The notes below the pieces were generated by a model. The model did no database searches. It saw nothing but the letters and a program-made list of their open reading frames with translations, and was not told the origin of the DNA. A stretch of 64,000 nucleotides of DNA, taken from Brachypodium distachyon. Taxonomy: Eukaryota > Streptophyta > Magnoliopsida > Poales > Poaceae. The translations under genes were made by a program, and so were the position numbers. The stretch covers positions 14,002,501-14,066,500 of the forward strand of contig NC_016132.3 of assembly GCF_000005505.3 (NCBI RefSeq). Reading direction: 5' to 3'. Positions 1 to 12,285 of this stretch are shown one piece after another. Every line of letters starts with the position of its first letter. The first letter of the stretch is position 1.

Positions 1-2280
1 TTTTTTTTCCTTTTCGGATTTTTTTTTTAAAATTGTAGAAAATTGTGTTATCTTGTTTAAATCCTAGTAAATGCATGCTAAATCCAAATTGAGCAAACCA
101 TATATGTTTTGGAATCAGAAAAATGTAAGGAATTTAAATGTGCTGTTAGTTTTCCATTTTGACGTTTTGAATTTCAAATCTGTCCCAGATTTGAAATTCA
201 AATGTATGAACTTGTTTAATCCCTAATTTAAAACCGGTAGCTCTTCTGTAATTAGTGTAAACATCAAAGTTGATCCCTGTAACTTGTAGAACACAATAGC
301 ATACTTGGTTAGGTCATTTGAGTCCTTTAAAGCTGTTGTTTACTTTAATTAAGTCACCTAATGGTTAACTTTGTTGCTAATGGAATCAATTCGCTTGCAT
401 ATTATTGCATCATGATGTCACATGCCATTTCGTGTTGTATTGTGCATTGCACCTATTGATTTTTATCTTATTTGTGTATTCGGTGATTTGGTTCTTTACT
501 ATAGCGACTCCGACTTACTCCGTCGACGTTCCGGGTTCCCACACTTCTTCGGATCCCCTCTCTCGGTGCCCAGCGACCGAGAATCCAGGCAAGCAACCAT
601 TCCTTGAACATGTTGTTTATACCCAATGCCTCTCTCTCATTCTTGCATTAAGTTACGTTCTCGGTTCTTGTTACGATGCCTCTAGGATTGCATACTTTTA
701 GTCAGCTCTACTCAAATGCCCGTTGTCTTGTTCCTTATCCTATTACCATGTCACATGTTTTGTTATTGCCCTAGTTGGTCATTAGAAGTTTTTCTTAGCT
801 TGCTAGTCTAGTGTCCTTACTTGGGGTTATACAATTGCTACATCCACATGCTACTTTCTGTATTTAATTGCAATTATTAAACTGTGACATGTTATATTAT
901 GTGCACAAGGCAACGATGGGAGGCCGTGCTAACGCATTGGTGTTTTGTTCCATTGGCGTCGACCTAAGGACTGAGTTCTCGTTTTCGCTGACCCAAGAAA
1001 CTTTGTGCTAACCGCTCGTGGGAGAAGATATGGCTTCCCCCTCGGCTTAGTACTTGTTTCATAGCTCTTCCAGGGGACACATAGTTCGGGCGTTCCATTT
1101 GGCATATCGCATATACCCTGGTGTTGTGTTTGGAGATTTGTTGGTACTTTGCACACATATAAGATTGCGGCACTAGTCTGGAGTGGTTATCATGCGGGTT
1201 CTGAACCGCTACCAGCTGTCCACGCAACTCTTGAGTCCGTACGACGCTTCGGCCGGGCTCTTGTCTCGGATTAGACTCAGTTGGGTGGTCCCCTGGATTA
1301 GTTGTGGAGCTTGGAAACGTCGTGTCACCCAATCCTACCGACACACGTCTTTGTGTGTTCCTACTCGAGTGGCAACAAGGGTTGGACGAACGTGTACAGG
1401 TAAATTGGCACACCCTGCAGGGATAAATCTTTCAGAAAGCCGTGTCCGCGGTTATGGACGACTTGGTTGGTCATTACTTGATCATAGGGAACTTAATCAT
1501 TTTAATCAACTTAATCTCATAAACTTGAGTAGTAATTAGCCTTAATCACGGATATGTTTAAAACTGCTTAAGTTTGAGTGCCTTTGGATCATTTCCTCAC
1601 AAGGGGTTGAGGGGGGTGATAAGAGGTTGTGTTTGTTTGGTGTTAGTTATTGGAAGATCACCTCAGTTAGTAGACGCTTCTTATCCTCTGCTTAGACGAT
1701 GTCATTAGTGAGTCTCTCCAAATATATTGCTGCTGCATAACCCCACCATATTATCTATCCTTTGAGACTTGTTGCATATCTAGTTCAGATCTCCCGTAAG
1801 TCTTGCGAGTACTTTGTACTTAGTTGCTTTGCAACGTTGTTTTCTCCAGAGTTCCCAAAGGAGCAGGTGAGTGGTTACTTCGTGGAGTTTGAGTGTTCGA
1901 GGACGACAGCTTCGACGTTTAGCCAGAAGATTCCAGAGCAGGGTTATGTGAACTTGTGGCGAGCTCTTCTTTCAGTTTCAGCCTCTTAGGCAATAATTGT
2001 AATTTGTCCGTACTCGGGCCTAATTTGCTTCCGCTGGTGTAATGATGATTGTGGACATGTGTCAGTGAGTTGTAATAACTTGATATTTTGCTCCTTGTAT
2101 GAGCTTGAATTAATCTTGAGTCTTAGAGTGATGTAATGTTATCATTTTTGTTCCAACCTGCGGTGAACACATTGTGTGTATGTTGTGAAGTGTTCATCGT
2201 AGGAAGGCACTGGGGCTTAATTTATGCGCGAGTTAGCATTTGGGGTTAAAGTGCATAAATTCGGTCTCGGGGTCTCACAC
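1..2280. mobile_element. LTR-retrotransposon-like non-coding sequence, left end outside window
   Basis: This AT-moderate stretch has no convincing coding frame. It reads like a long terminal repeat of a grass Ty3/gypsy-type element and ends near 2275-2280 in GGGGTCTCACA, an LTR-like ...CA terminus. The sequence right after it (about 2281 on) has a different character and a recognisable coding fragment. Only one end is visible, so no target duplication or partner LTR can be tested. The short ORFs at 405-701, 1183-1539 and 1762-1989 match nothing I recognise and I do not call them genes. The assignment is inferred from sequence style, not from a domain. Confidence 0.4.
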
Positions 2281-2571
2281 AGGTGGCAAGCGTGATAAAG
2301 GTAAAAGGGTGAGACGTGATGATGTGGTTGAAGACATGACACGCTCTCTACGTGGTATGTCTGAAACCACGTGTTTCACACATGCCACCACCCAAATGAG
2401 AATTTGTTCAAAATCATTGATGATATGAAGGAGTACCCTCTCTTGATGCGACTCGCTCTACAAACAGCTTTAGCCACCAACGGAGATGTTGCTGTCATGC
2501 TAAAGGGAAGACCGATGTCTTCGATCCAAGAGTATGTGAGGCAATGGATCCAAAATTCATCTTCGATTTAA
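2281..2571 (+). pseudogene. Frameshifted coding fragment, unrecognised
   Basis: Two overlapping + frames seem to belong to one former protein. The first (to about 2400) carries a basic segment reading GGKRDKGKRVRRDDVVEDM. The second (2371-2571) continues with an acidic, leucine-rich tail and stops at 2571. The frame change around 2370-2400 suggests a frameshift. The style resembles the C-terminal part of Myb/SANT-like or Harbinger accessory proteins of plants, but I see no diagnostic motif. It lies directly beside the LTR-like end and may be host sequence next to, or carried by, a transposon. Confidence 0.3.
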
Positions 2572-3399
2572 TATGTTTTTAGCCAAACTTTAGGATAATA
2601 ATTTGTTCTTGGTAGTCTTTTTTCCTCGAAGGGAAATAACACCCTTGCATGATGCGTAATGTGATTCAGTCTGTAATAATAAGCTTGCTCATTTATCTTT
2701 CGAGATAAAATAACTGTGATGTCGAAATATTTGTTAAAGAAAATTATCTTGAAGCTGCAATGATTTTTTTGTCAGAACCTATGTAATATTTAGTTGTATA
2801 TGTGCAGACACAAACTGAAATTAGTTGCTTGCTCTCAAAAGTAATAGCTCACATCCAAACAACCAGCCGCTGGCTCTTGCTAGCAAAGACAAAGAACCAA
2901 ACGTGCAGACACGGCAAGGTCAGCGTTGCTGAGCTATGCTAGCGGGCCAGCTGAGTAAAGGAACCAAACGCACCCTAAACTCCTCTCCTCCACGTTGCAG
3001 CGGGTACGTGCAGTCATGGAACGACCGATGATGAAGTGTCCCAGAGGTAGCGGGGCCCGAGGCCCGAGATCTGGCTCTTGCACTCAAACAGAAGCGCGGG
3101 AGCTGGGCACGGCTCTTGCACTCAAACAGAAGCCAACACATTCCTGGAACTCCGTGCCCCCCCTGCGTAGACACGCGTTCGCCCCGCTGCTGTTTGCCGC
3201 AGCCCGGCACGCGCCCCTGACGACGCTCGCAGAAAAAAAAGAAAAAAGGGGGGCCATCTGAAAGTGAAAGAACCGCGCTTCAGACTCCTTTCTCCCTGCA
3301 GAAGATACTTTTAGACACCGGGAGGTCAGTCACTTCTTCTTCGTTCTGCTTTCCTTTTCTTTCTTTGCCACTGCATGCACGGACCGAGTTCGTGCTACG
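2572..3399. other. Intergenic, distal PP2C upstream region
   Basis: No gene is supported here. The left part is AT-rich and becomes GC-rich from about 2990. CCAAACGCACC near 2967-2977 looks like the outer end of a small TIR transposon, but I could not find a clear partner end. A 20-30 bp direct repeat (GCTCTTGCACTCAAACAGAAG, twice within 3074-3134) is visible. Confidence 0.4.
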
Positions 3400-3407
3400 T
3401 ACGTGGC
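3400..3407 (+). promoter_or_regulatory. ABRE-like element upstream of PP2C
   Basis: TACGTGGC matches the ACGTGGC core of ABA-responsive elements bound by ABF/AREB bZIP factors. It lies about 650 bp upstream of the clade A PP2C start codon. Clade A PP2C genes are typically ABA-induced as negative feedback, so the site is plausible. A single short match can occur by chance. Confidence 0.35.
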
Positions 3408-3960
3408 CTCGGCGAACTCGACACCTCGATCCCCAAACAAAATCTTCAGCCGCCGTGCCCGATTTCCACCAAACAACAGTGTTTCCCCCTGGAATCAAGC
3501 AAGTATCGTACTATATCTCCCGTCTCGTACTCTCGTGGTTGCCTTGCGGCTGCACGTAAAGGTTCGTGCCCCCTAACATTTGTCCCGAGAAGAGTCAAAT
3601 CGCACGGCGCAAGGCCCGTCCTCTACATGCCTCCACGTAACCCCCCGCTCGTCCTTCGTCCCGGGCCCCACGCCTCACCAAATGGTCCATACTCCATCCT
3701 TCTCCATGCACGTTCCCCACCAACACCGTTTCGCTGACGGACATAAAACCCTGTCCATGGTCCATGGACCGGGTGCAGGGGTGTTTGGTTCGGTTCCGGG
3801 TATCAGAAGCTGCGCATCGGGGAGCTCCACGACGCGGCCCACCGCCGATCTCCCCCGTCCACGTCCCGGCACAGAACCCCTTCGCGCTGTCGCGGATCCC
3901 ACCGTCCGTTTTGAATCAGACGGTTGGTAACGTTTCTCGTCTCGCCACGCCATGGGGCCG

Positions 3961-3967
3961 TATTAAA
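3961..3967 (+). promoter_or_regulatory. Possible TATA box of the PP2C gene
   Basis: TATTAAA lies 79 bp upstream of the chosen ATG at 4046, in otherwise GC-rich sequence, and is followed by a pyrimidine-rich CTT tract (3974-4011) typical of plant leaders. It would give a 5' leader of about 50 nt. Confidence 0.4.
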
Positions 3968-4045
3968 CCCGCCTCGTCTTCCTCCGCCGCCTCCTTCTTC
4001 TTCTTCTTCTCCGTTCATCAGATCGATCTCTGGCAGGGGTATGAA

Positions 4046-5984
4046 ATGAGGCAGGAGGCGAGCGCGGGGCACGAGGAGGAGGCAGGGCTGGCGCGGAAAG
4101 TCGCGGCGGCGGCGGCCGGGTCCGCGGCGCGCAGGCGGAGACGGATCGAGCTCGTACGGCACCGGCGGGGCGACGATAAGGCGGCAAAGGAGGAGGAGGA
4201 GGAGGATGGTGCTGTGGGAAGAGGGGTGAGATGGGCGCCGGCGTGCCTTTCGCACGGCGCGGTGTCGGTGATCGGCCGCCGCAGGGATATGGAGGACGCC
4301 GTGGCCGTCGCGCGGACCTTCCTGTCCGCCTCGCCGGACGGGGAGGTCTCCATGGGGGACGCGGCGGCGGATGAGGGCGAGGAGGAGGACTTCTTCGCGG
4401 TGTACGACGGGCACGGCGGGGCGCGGGTGGCGGAGGCGTGCAGGGAGCGGATGCACGTCGTGCTGGCGGAGGAGCTCGCCCGGCGGCGGCTGCGAGCAGA
4501 CGCGGGGGCCATCGGCGACGAAGAGGATGTGCGCGTGCGCTGCTGCTGGAAGGAAGCCATGGCGGCCAGCTTCGCGAGGGTGGACGGCGAGGTCGTCGAG
4601 GCCGCCGCCGCCGGGCGGGACGACGCGGACGTCGACGAGTCGGGATCCCGGACCGTGGGGTCCACCGCCGTCGTGGCCGTCGTGGGCAGCCGCCGCATCG
4701 TCGTCGCCAACTGCGGCGACTCCCGCGCCGTGCTCTCCCGCGCCGGCGTCGCCGTGCCCCTGTCCACTGACCACAAGGTACGTGTTGGTATAGTACGTAC
4801 TACGGAATAACGAAGCTTGCTTCTAGTACTCCGTATTTAAAATTGTCTGAACTCTGAAGCCATGTGTTCTTCGTGCCTCCAATGCCATAGATCTTTAGTA
4901 CAGTAGACATCCTCTTCAAGGAGGATGTTTTCTAGGCATAGATCTGATCTGGTAGTGGAGCAAGTTCAGGGAGAAGTCCAAATTGCCCTGCTGGTGGTGG
5001 TGGCAAAGTTTTGACGGGTCGGTCAGTGACTCGGTGTCACAGTGTCGCTTGATTTTTGTTCAGAAATGGAGTACCTGGATGTTCCTAGTTGCACAGACGA
5101 TGCAGCATTGGTTTGTTCATGGTAAGAAAAGAAAAAAGCTCTTGCCCACTGAACATGCTAAAATGAAAAATGTGTGGTGTAATCAACCTTCAAATGCTAG
5201 AGCCGATAACACTCCCGTATTGCTGGAAGTTGTATAGTGTGGCTATCCTCGTAACCAAAGTGCTACGGGCGCCCAGCACTAGCACCACTCTCCATCCGTA
5301 GCCAACTTCTTTCACCATCGATACGTGCAGTGTTCAATACAAGAGATCCAATCTTTTTTCTTGCGGGGAGCAAGAAATCCAATCTAATTCTAGTTTCATT
5401 TAACTCTGACACGGCAGCCAGATCGACCAGACGAGCTGCAAAGGGTGGAAGCAGCGGGCGGCAGGGTGATCAACTGGAACGGGTCCCGTGTCCTCGGAGT
5501 TCTGTCCACCTCTAGATCCATCGGTACAGTTCCAATCCAATGCAGCGTCATACTGTATTACAAATCGTCTCTGTTTTCATTTTAGCTGATCACCACCTGA
5601 AACTCTCTGTTTTCAGGGGACTACTACCTGAAGCCGTACGTGAGCGCGGAGCCGGAGGTGACGGTGTGCGACCGGACAGAGCAGGACGAGTTCCTGGTGC
5701 TGGCCAGCGACGGGCTGTGGGACGTGGTGTCCAACGAGATGGCGTGCAGGGTGGCCAGGAGCTGCCTCGACGGCCGCGCCGCCGCCGCCTTCCCCGAGTC
5801 CGTCTCCGGCCGCACCGCCGCCGACGCCGCCGCGCTCCTCGTCGAGCTCGCCATCGCCCGCGGCAGCAAGGACAACGTCAGCGTCGTCGTGGTCGAGCTC
5901 ACCAGGCTCAAGAGCCGGGCTGCCCGTGCCCGTGCCAGCAACGGCCGCCGGAAGGGGGCGCCCCCCCAGCTTTGTAGTAGCTAA
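4046..5984 (+). CDS. Clade A protein phosphatase 2C (ABI1/PP2CA-like)
   Basis: Serine/threonine phosphatase of the PPM family. Clade A members dephosphorylate SnRK2 kinases and are inhibited by ABA-bound PYR/PYL receptors. Exons are 4046-4777, 5418-5523 and 5617-5984, joined in phase, giving 401 aa. The start gives [12 protein letters not shown]; the frame is open further upstream but that part is non-protein-like. Metal-site motifs are visible: RDMED (Glu83, Asp84), VYDGHGG (Asp121), NCGDSRAV (Asp225), SRSIGD (Asp281) and ASDGLWDV (Asp311), with ARGSKDN near the C-terminus. Trp264 in VINWNGSRV corresponds to the tryptophan lock that contacts ABA-receptor complexes, which marks clade A. The N-terminal ~65 residues are Arg/Ala/Glu-rich and divergent. 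The STSRSIGD and YLKPYV context is closest to the PP2CA/AHG3 branch as I recall it. Likely nuclear/cytosolic and ABA-inducible. Confidence 0.93.
4778..5417 (+). other. PP2C intron 1
   Basis: The intron starts at GTACGT after codon DHK and ends at CGGCAG before PDRPDEL. It is 640 nt, noticeably more AT-rich than the exons, and holds no separate gene that I can support. Intron 2 (5524-5616) is 93 nt. Confidence 0.8.
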
Positions 5985-8900
5985 AGTTATTAGCTCGATG
6001 TAGGCGTCGGTATGATGCGCGAACTAGGCAGTAGGTCTGTTGTATGTAGATTACGGCGGTATTTCATTTGAGCTTGGTGAAGAGAGCCCGGAGGAAATAA
6101 TAATATTTCCGGACACCAGGAGCGGCTTTAGGACTCGAGCGACGATGAAGATGACCATGTGAGTGTAAAGAAAAGAAAAGAAAAATGCTGTTGAAATGTC
6201 ATTGGTCACTCTTATGTGCGCTAATTTTAACTCATGTTTTCTTGGCCATGATGTGCGGCCGTCAATCAGATACGTCGCCAACTTTGCAAGATCCTTATTC
6301 AACAACAAGCTAAGAATGTGTTGTAAAAATAAAACAAGCTAAAAATGTACTGTAGAAGATACTATATTTACGGGGTGTGGCGGGTCACGTGTATTTGGAG
6401 GTGAATGGCCTGTTTGGTTTGAGCGGTCAAAAAATCTCATGAGTTGGCTAACTTTCGGCCAAAAAAATTTAACTAGAGATGTCAAACTGTGATTGGCATG
6501 TCAAAAATTAGGATACCATCAAACAAAAACACCAAACATTTGCTCATAGCTTTTCTTTTGAGGGGAAATATTTGGTCATAGCTAAAAACTTAGCTTGGTG
6601 CACTTTGTAACCAATCCAAACGCACCCGAAAATCCAAATTCTTTCGGGTTTTTATTTTTTTGAGGGGTCCTAATTCTTTCGGGGTTTTTTTTTTAGCGAA
6701 GTCGTAATTCTTTCGTGAACAACCAGCTCTGTTGATTGGGCTGGAGCATCGCAAGATTGTCCGTCCACGGGCCGAATCCCGACGTCCATGCAGCCCCATG
6801 TCATGCAAACGCATACTTCCTCTCCGGCTCTTCTTCTTTGGGCCCGTTCTTTCTTGCTTGCTTTCTCTTCCTAGGATTCTGGACGCCTGCTTTTGGGCCA
6901 GCAACCAACTCATTTCGAGTACGGAAGGCCCAGCACGTACCTAGGCTGGATCACGGCCGGGAAATAAAAGCGCCCGTGACAACCGATGATTGTTGCCGAG
7001 GCCCGAGCGTGCCTAATCATACGTGGCGGCCCACGACCCAGGCCCGTTTCGTATACATACGTGGCCCCATCACAGTACAAGTCCCATTTACTGCTGCTCC
7101 AACTGTTTCTAGAAACACGCAAGGGCAAAACGGACGAGACGGAACCCATCGTTCGTCTGAAAACAGTACTCCTGGTCCGGGACAATATCACCTGTATGGC
7201 ATGTGTTTACAAGTGGCGTCGATTCAAGGAAAACCCAATTGGCACGAGTATATACCACATCTAGGCAGGTAGTTGGGGTACGTGGTACGAGTAGTACCTT
7301 TGTACGGTCTGGTTAATTCGGGGCCTTTCGAGTTTGAACGAGTGACTTAGCAGGTACAGTACGTGTATAATATGCGGCTAATGGGACGTACTACTACGTC
7401 TAACGTCTTTGACTCCTTGTGCCACCTTTACACGCTCGATCCGTCGATGGGAGTCGATCTGAATCCATTTCCCTGCTCGAGAGGGTTCGTAGTAATTAAG
7501 AGCCTCAAAGACTTTCAGAAATACTCATTGGCATGGATCTTTTTTAGTTAATAAAACAGGTTAACGCTTTTCCCACTTCTTTCCTCTTGTTTCGCTGGTT
7601 ATACATTGCGTGTGCTCACGAACCGCCAAGTGGATTGACAGTACGGCCGGGCTTCAATCATTGAGCCGGAGTCTCTCTTCTCGTCTCCTCTTCTCCCTCC
7701 CTGGTGAAGCGCCACGTACGCCACCCCCTTCTGTCAAATCTGTCTGTCTCTCCGCCGATAATGCGACGCCCAGAGTCCAGAGTGCAAACATCACTTGACC
7801 GACTTAATTGTCGCCTCTCAACAAACTCCCTCCTAATTATACACGGAGCAACCATCCTACTCCAGGAGTCGCACATCTGATTTCACGTCGATGGAGCGTC
7901 GTCTCGGCGACGTGGCGGCACAGCAGAATCTACTTGCAAACGATTACCAGGAGCAGCTAGCACGTCTGACTTCACATCGACGGAGCGTGCATCAGCGTCG
8001 TTGGCGCGCCCGGTGTTTCTACGGGTTTGACCCAAAACGCCAGCCCGATGTAGACCCCGGCGCCCAGGAGACACACAGAGAAGAGAGAAGCCGACCTCGA
8101 TCTCGCCCGCGCGGCCGACACCTGTGGCCCGTAGCCTCGACGACGTTCGCTCGCTTCCTCCTTTCTCCTCGCTATTATCCCTGATCGGGAAAAGCCGTAG
8201 AGGCGCGGCGTAAATGTCCAAGACAATGGAAGCGGACAGGCATGTGGGTCGGGTGTGTGTTGTGTTGGAGGAACTCAGGAAAAAAGCGTTCTTTTGGCCG
8301 TGTCCGGCGCTGGTGCTGGCCCGAGCGCGACGGGCGAAGGCGACCCCGGTGGAAGGAAGACCGGTTCTTGGTTGTTTGCGCGGCGGGGTAAAGGGCGGCC
8401 GTGGGCGGTCGCTACGATCGGACCCGGGCTCAAGCCCCGCGTGGACACGTACGTACTTACTCGCGGTCCCGGGTCCCGACCGCGACGTCTCTGCTAGCTT
8501 TGACCGCCTTGAACGCTGATCACAATGCTCGATCTGACCATCGGTCCTGAGTGTCCATGTTCTAGAATCCGCCGTACATGCTCCAAGGAAAAGGCTTGTT
8601 GGTTCGCCATTTTCGTGCAGCTTCAAGTTAGTCCTGCGTGTCTCCACGGATCATCGTCGTCGTCCCACGCACGCGGTCCGGGCTGAAACAAGTGAGCCAG
8701 TCGATCGTAGATGAGAGACAGACAAGTGGCATCCAACGATCCAGCCCATGCATACGCATACGGCCCTGAGAAACGGGGTGAACTGACGACCTTGAATCAA
8801 ACGAGCGGCTTGCAATCAACTGGTCCGGAGGCCACAAATCCATTGGATGAACGCAAGTTGAACACCCTGCAAGTTGACACTCTGGCCCTGGTCTCGTTTC

Positions 8901-11900
8901 ATCGGTTTCATTAACCGAATGTTTTTGACAGCGAGCAGCCCCTTTTCTCGAACAAAAATTACCTCTTCGAATGAACTTGTTGAATACTCCTATATAGTAG
9001 TAGTACTCACAGAGTCACAGGAGATTGCAGACTCGAGGAATTCCGGACAGGGTCGGTGTCGCCTCACAGCGACATGCAGCGGCAGAGACCAGCAGAGAAA
9101 AAAAAGAAGAAGGGGTCGACAGATATCGATCGACTGGCCATTTTGACTTCCGGGGCGTTCATTCACGCGCGGTCGATGTTCAGACGTAGCTGTAGCTCCT
9201 GCCTTTTGCGTTTCAATGCTGCCTTTTGGTCGTTGGTTCGTATATAGTGCCTGGTTAACTGGAGCTGCTGGCGTCCGTCACGAGCTTGGCGTTCGCTGTA
9301 AAGTTAGTTCACTGCCTTTCTCTTGGCCCTCTCGTCCCTTTCCTTTCCTTTACTTGCTTGGTTTGAGAAAAGGAAAAAGAGGGGCATATAAGTGTATTTC
9401 GGATGATTCTTCTTCATTCCGTTCCGTTCAGCCAGGGCTTCGTACGAATCTAAATCTGTCGCCGAGAGCGACGTTCTTCGTGCTAATTCTGTTGCCTCTA
9501 GATAACTGGCTTTATGTCCTACTCCGTACTAGACAGCATGAACAGAACACTTGTGTGAGATCTGGCTACCTTCTTCCTTCGCTTGCAGGGAATAATCTCA
9601 GGAAAATAATGAAGTCCAGGGGTTGGTGCATGCACAAACCACCACTGCAGCTCCAGGCCAGAAACAGGGGATGCTCACTTGTTAACATATCGTGTGAACA
9701 ATTGGACTGTCATGCATGGGCCATGCATGTCCTCTAGATGGATGGTTATTGTAGACGGTCAGTGATGAGTGGACCATGGGGTGGGGAGCTAGCTGGACGT
9801 ACGTTCTTCAGAAGGTGACACGTTGGAGAGGTAGGTTGCGGTCGGTCGAGGAGTCGCTGTAGCTCACAGAGAGATCAGAGACAATGTCAGTTCATGTGGG
9901 TGCACTCACAGTCACACGCCATTGGTCCTCCTGGCCATGAGTTGCATTGCATGGCCACCCTTTGACTTGCCATGCACATCCCAGCGACCCCCATTGGTCG
10001 AGCTGGCTGGCATCTAGCTACCGGTGGGCCTGCTGGTGGGCCCCGTCTGCAGTACTTCCAGACGAATAATTGCCAATCATGTTTCTTTGATTTCTTCACT
10101 TATTATTCGAATTCATTGTGGACAAATATAATGTCGTTTTCTCGAGGGACCTAATTGAATCGGCAAACAGTAGCAGTGCAAGTGCAAGTGAAATCTTGGA
10201 TGAGTACACGTATGGTTTTAGTTAATTGCATTTGTTCCGATTTTTATTTTATTTTTACAGGTGGAATTAATTGTCTTGTCTGGCATCTGGCGACGTGTCA
10301 AGATCTGCACACTGTTCCCTTTTGCCAGCGAACGAGATTATCTTGTTCCTGTTTCTGTTTCTTTTATTTATTTTCCTTCGCGGAACACAAATTCCTAGCT
10401 TGACCGAGCATCCAAGGGAATAGACAGGATAAGTGTGAACGAGGTCGTCCCTAGACGACAAACGAGCACTTTACAGTTGCTTCCCGCACCAAGCCAGCTT
10501 CGAGCTTTCCATGGGGGACCAGAAGATGGAGTGGCCGCAACGGGAATCGCTCGCAATCTATAGACGTCTGGTTCAAGCTAAGAAAGAGATTAAACATACT
10601 ATGCGCAGCAACATAATATCGCTGGTGAGGGCTTTTGCGTTGAGACGCGTCGGGAAATCAGATAGATAGATGATCGGCCACACCATCTATCTATTGCTAG
10701 TTTTACATGTGATGAACAGTCCGGTTTGCACAAAGACCACTCGATCCGGCGACAAATGTAGATGGCCCCCGGCCCCGTGAGCTACACGGAGGAGGAGAAG
10801 AGAAGTCTCCCACCGGTGGAAACAAACAAAAGGGAGTCGCGGCACGGAAGCACGTACGCGTGGGACGTACCGGAGGCGGGACACGTGGTAGGATCGAGCC
10901 ACGCAATCAAACCGGGCAACCCAAAGCGGTGCAGGCTACCGAAATCGTGCAACTCCTTTTTATTTCCCTTCCCGTCTTTGAATCTTTCCTTCCTTCCCCA
11001 TGCTTGAAACGCGAAGAAGATCGGGACCGTTCATTCGCGATGAGCGAGAGATACGCGGGGCCGCCGACGAGCGGGCCGTCCGTCCCGTTCGCCCGGATCA
11101 CGTATTACACGGTGGACGACCGCGTCCGATCCAGCCAGCAGCAGCGACCGCCGGCCGGCGATGTGACGCACCGCCTCTAGCTGCTGTATGTTCCCGTTCG
11201 TTTCAGCCAGGCGACGTGGCGCGTGGGGTCCCGTAACGCCGCTGTCGCCGCAACTAATCCCCATAAATGCCAAAAGTTTGCTTTTTGGGGGGTCTTCTCC
11301 TTCCACGGCTGAGAAGAGATGCTACGGGATGTGATGAGGTCGCCTTTGTCTTCCTTCGTGTTCCCGTTCCGGCCTCTGGCGCTTTCACAAACGAAGAACG
11401 AACGAGCAGGCCCGGGCGTCACCCTCGGGCCACGTGTCCCCTCCACCCACCCTGACTCCAAAATCCCCAAACTGCCAATTCCCTCGTGTTTGGTACGTAG
11501 TACACTCGTAGTATCTCACAACTCAACTCGATCTAGGATAATTATCCATCGAGAAAATCAAGCTTAGATGCAGTTCAACAACGCCTGGAGAATGAATTGA
11601 ACTGTTCCTCAGAATGCCTTCTGCTCGTCCTGCCGCGCACATTCTCTTGTTCGCCGGTTATTCTCCAGTGATCTGTGCTGTGCACGTACAATGATAAGGA
11701 GTTTCTTGCTCTCATTAATGGGTGTTGACACGAGTGTTAATTGAATTGCGCCTAATAAGCTCCGGTGGAAGCTGAACCCGTCAAAGATGGTGAATTGGTG
11801 ATCTAATCTTTCTTCTCCCCGTCGACCGGTTGGTGTTTCTGTGGTGGTTAACTAACCATGGTGATGATGTGTGTATAAACATGCCGAGCGAGTTGACCAA

Positions 11901-12062
11901 ATGGCGTCACCCTAATTAATCCACTGCAAGTCTGCAACCAGTGGACTTGGCTTGGTTAACCACTTTATACTTGGCAGTGTGAACGAGCTCGAGTCCATAC
12001 GTAAGGGTAGTAGGAGGAAGCCTGGGGTATAATGGTGAAAACGCTGCTCCTGTTCGATGGCT
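5985..12062. other. 6-kb intergenic region
   Basis: No coding region here is supported; the ORFs are short and compositionally ordinary. It holds the PP2C 3' UTR (about 5985-6350), a MITE-like element (6408-6627), and GC-richer stretches around 6720-7200, 7900-8500 and 10690-11470 with many ACGT cores. These could be promoter or conserved non-coding DNA for the ERF gene, or decayed sequence. I see no terminal repeats for the remainder. Confidence 0.4.
6408..6627. mobile_element. MITE-like element with imperfect TIRs
   Basis: The left end reads GGCCTGTTTGGTTTG and the right end, reverse-complemented, reads GGGTGCGTTTGGATTGG. Such GTTTGG-type inverted ends are typical of small non-autonomous plant DNA transposons (Tourist/hAT-like). 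The inside is AT-rich with internal self-complementarity. No clean target duplication was found, so family and exact ends are uncertain. Confidence 0.4.
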
Positions 12063-12070
12063 TATATAAA
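12063..12070 (+). promoter_or_regulatory. TATA box of the ERF gene
   Basis: TATATAAA is a consensus plant TATA box 216 bp upstream of the ERF start codon at 12286, giving a predicted transcription start near 12095-12105 and a leader of about 185 nt. It is the best TATA match in the local upstream region. Confidence 0.6.
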
Positions 12071-12285
12071 GGCCACAGGGGAACAACACCTGGCTAGGAC
12101 AAAACCCCAGAGCAAACACTAGTCCTAACTCAAATCACCCGAGAAGCTTAACCATGCGCTTCCCGCCTCGCCCGTGAAATCTCCCGATCTTCCTCCTCCT
12201 CCCGCGGTTTATCCTGGAAGAACACCTACCGGCTGCCTGTTGTTATTACAGCGGTGAGCAGAGCAGAGCAGCATCCATCCATCCC

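Noticed and set aside
2870..2980. Possible small TIR transposon ending in CCAAACGCACCC
   Set aside because: One GTTTGG-type end is visible, but no matching opposite end or target duplication was found.
3803..4774. Long minus-strand ORFs across the PP2C first exon
   Set aside because: The plus strand carries all PP2C catalytic motifs with correct splice joints; the antisense ORFs are low-complexity Arg/Ala/Gly products of high GC.
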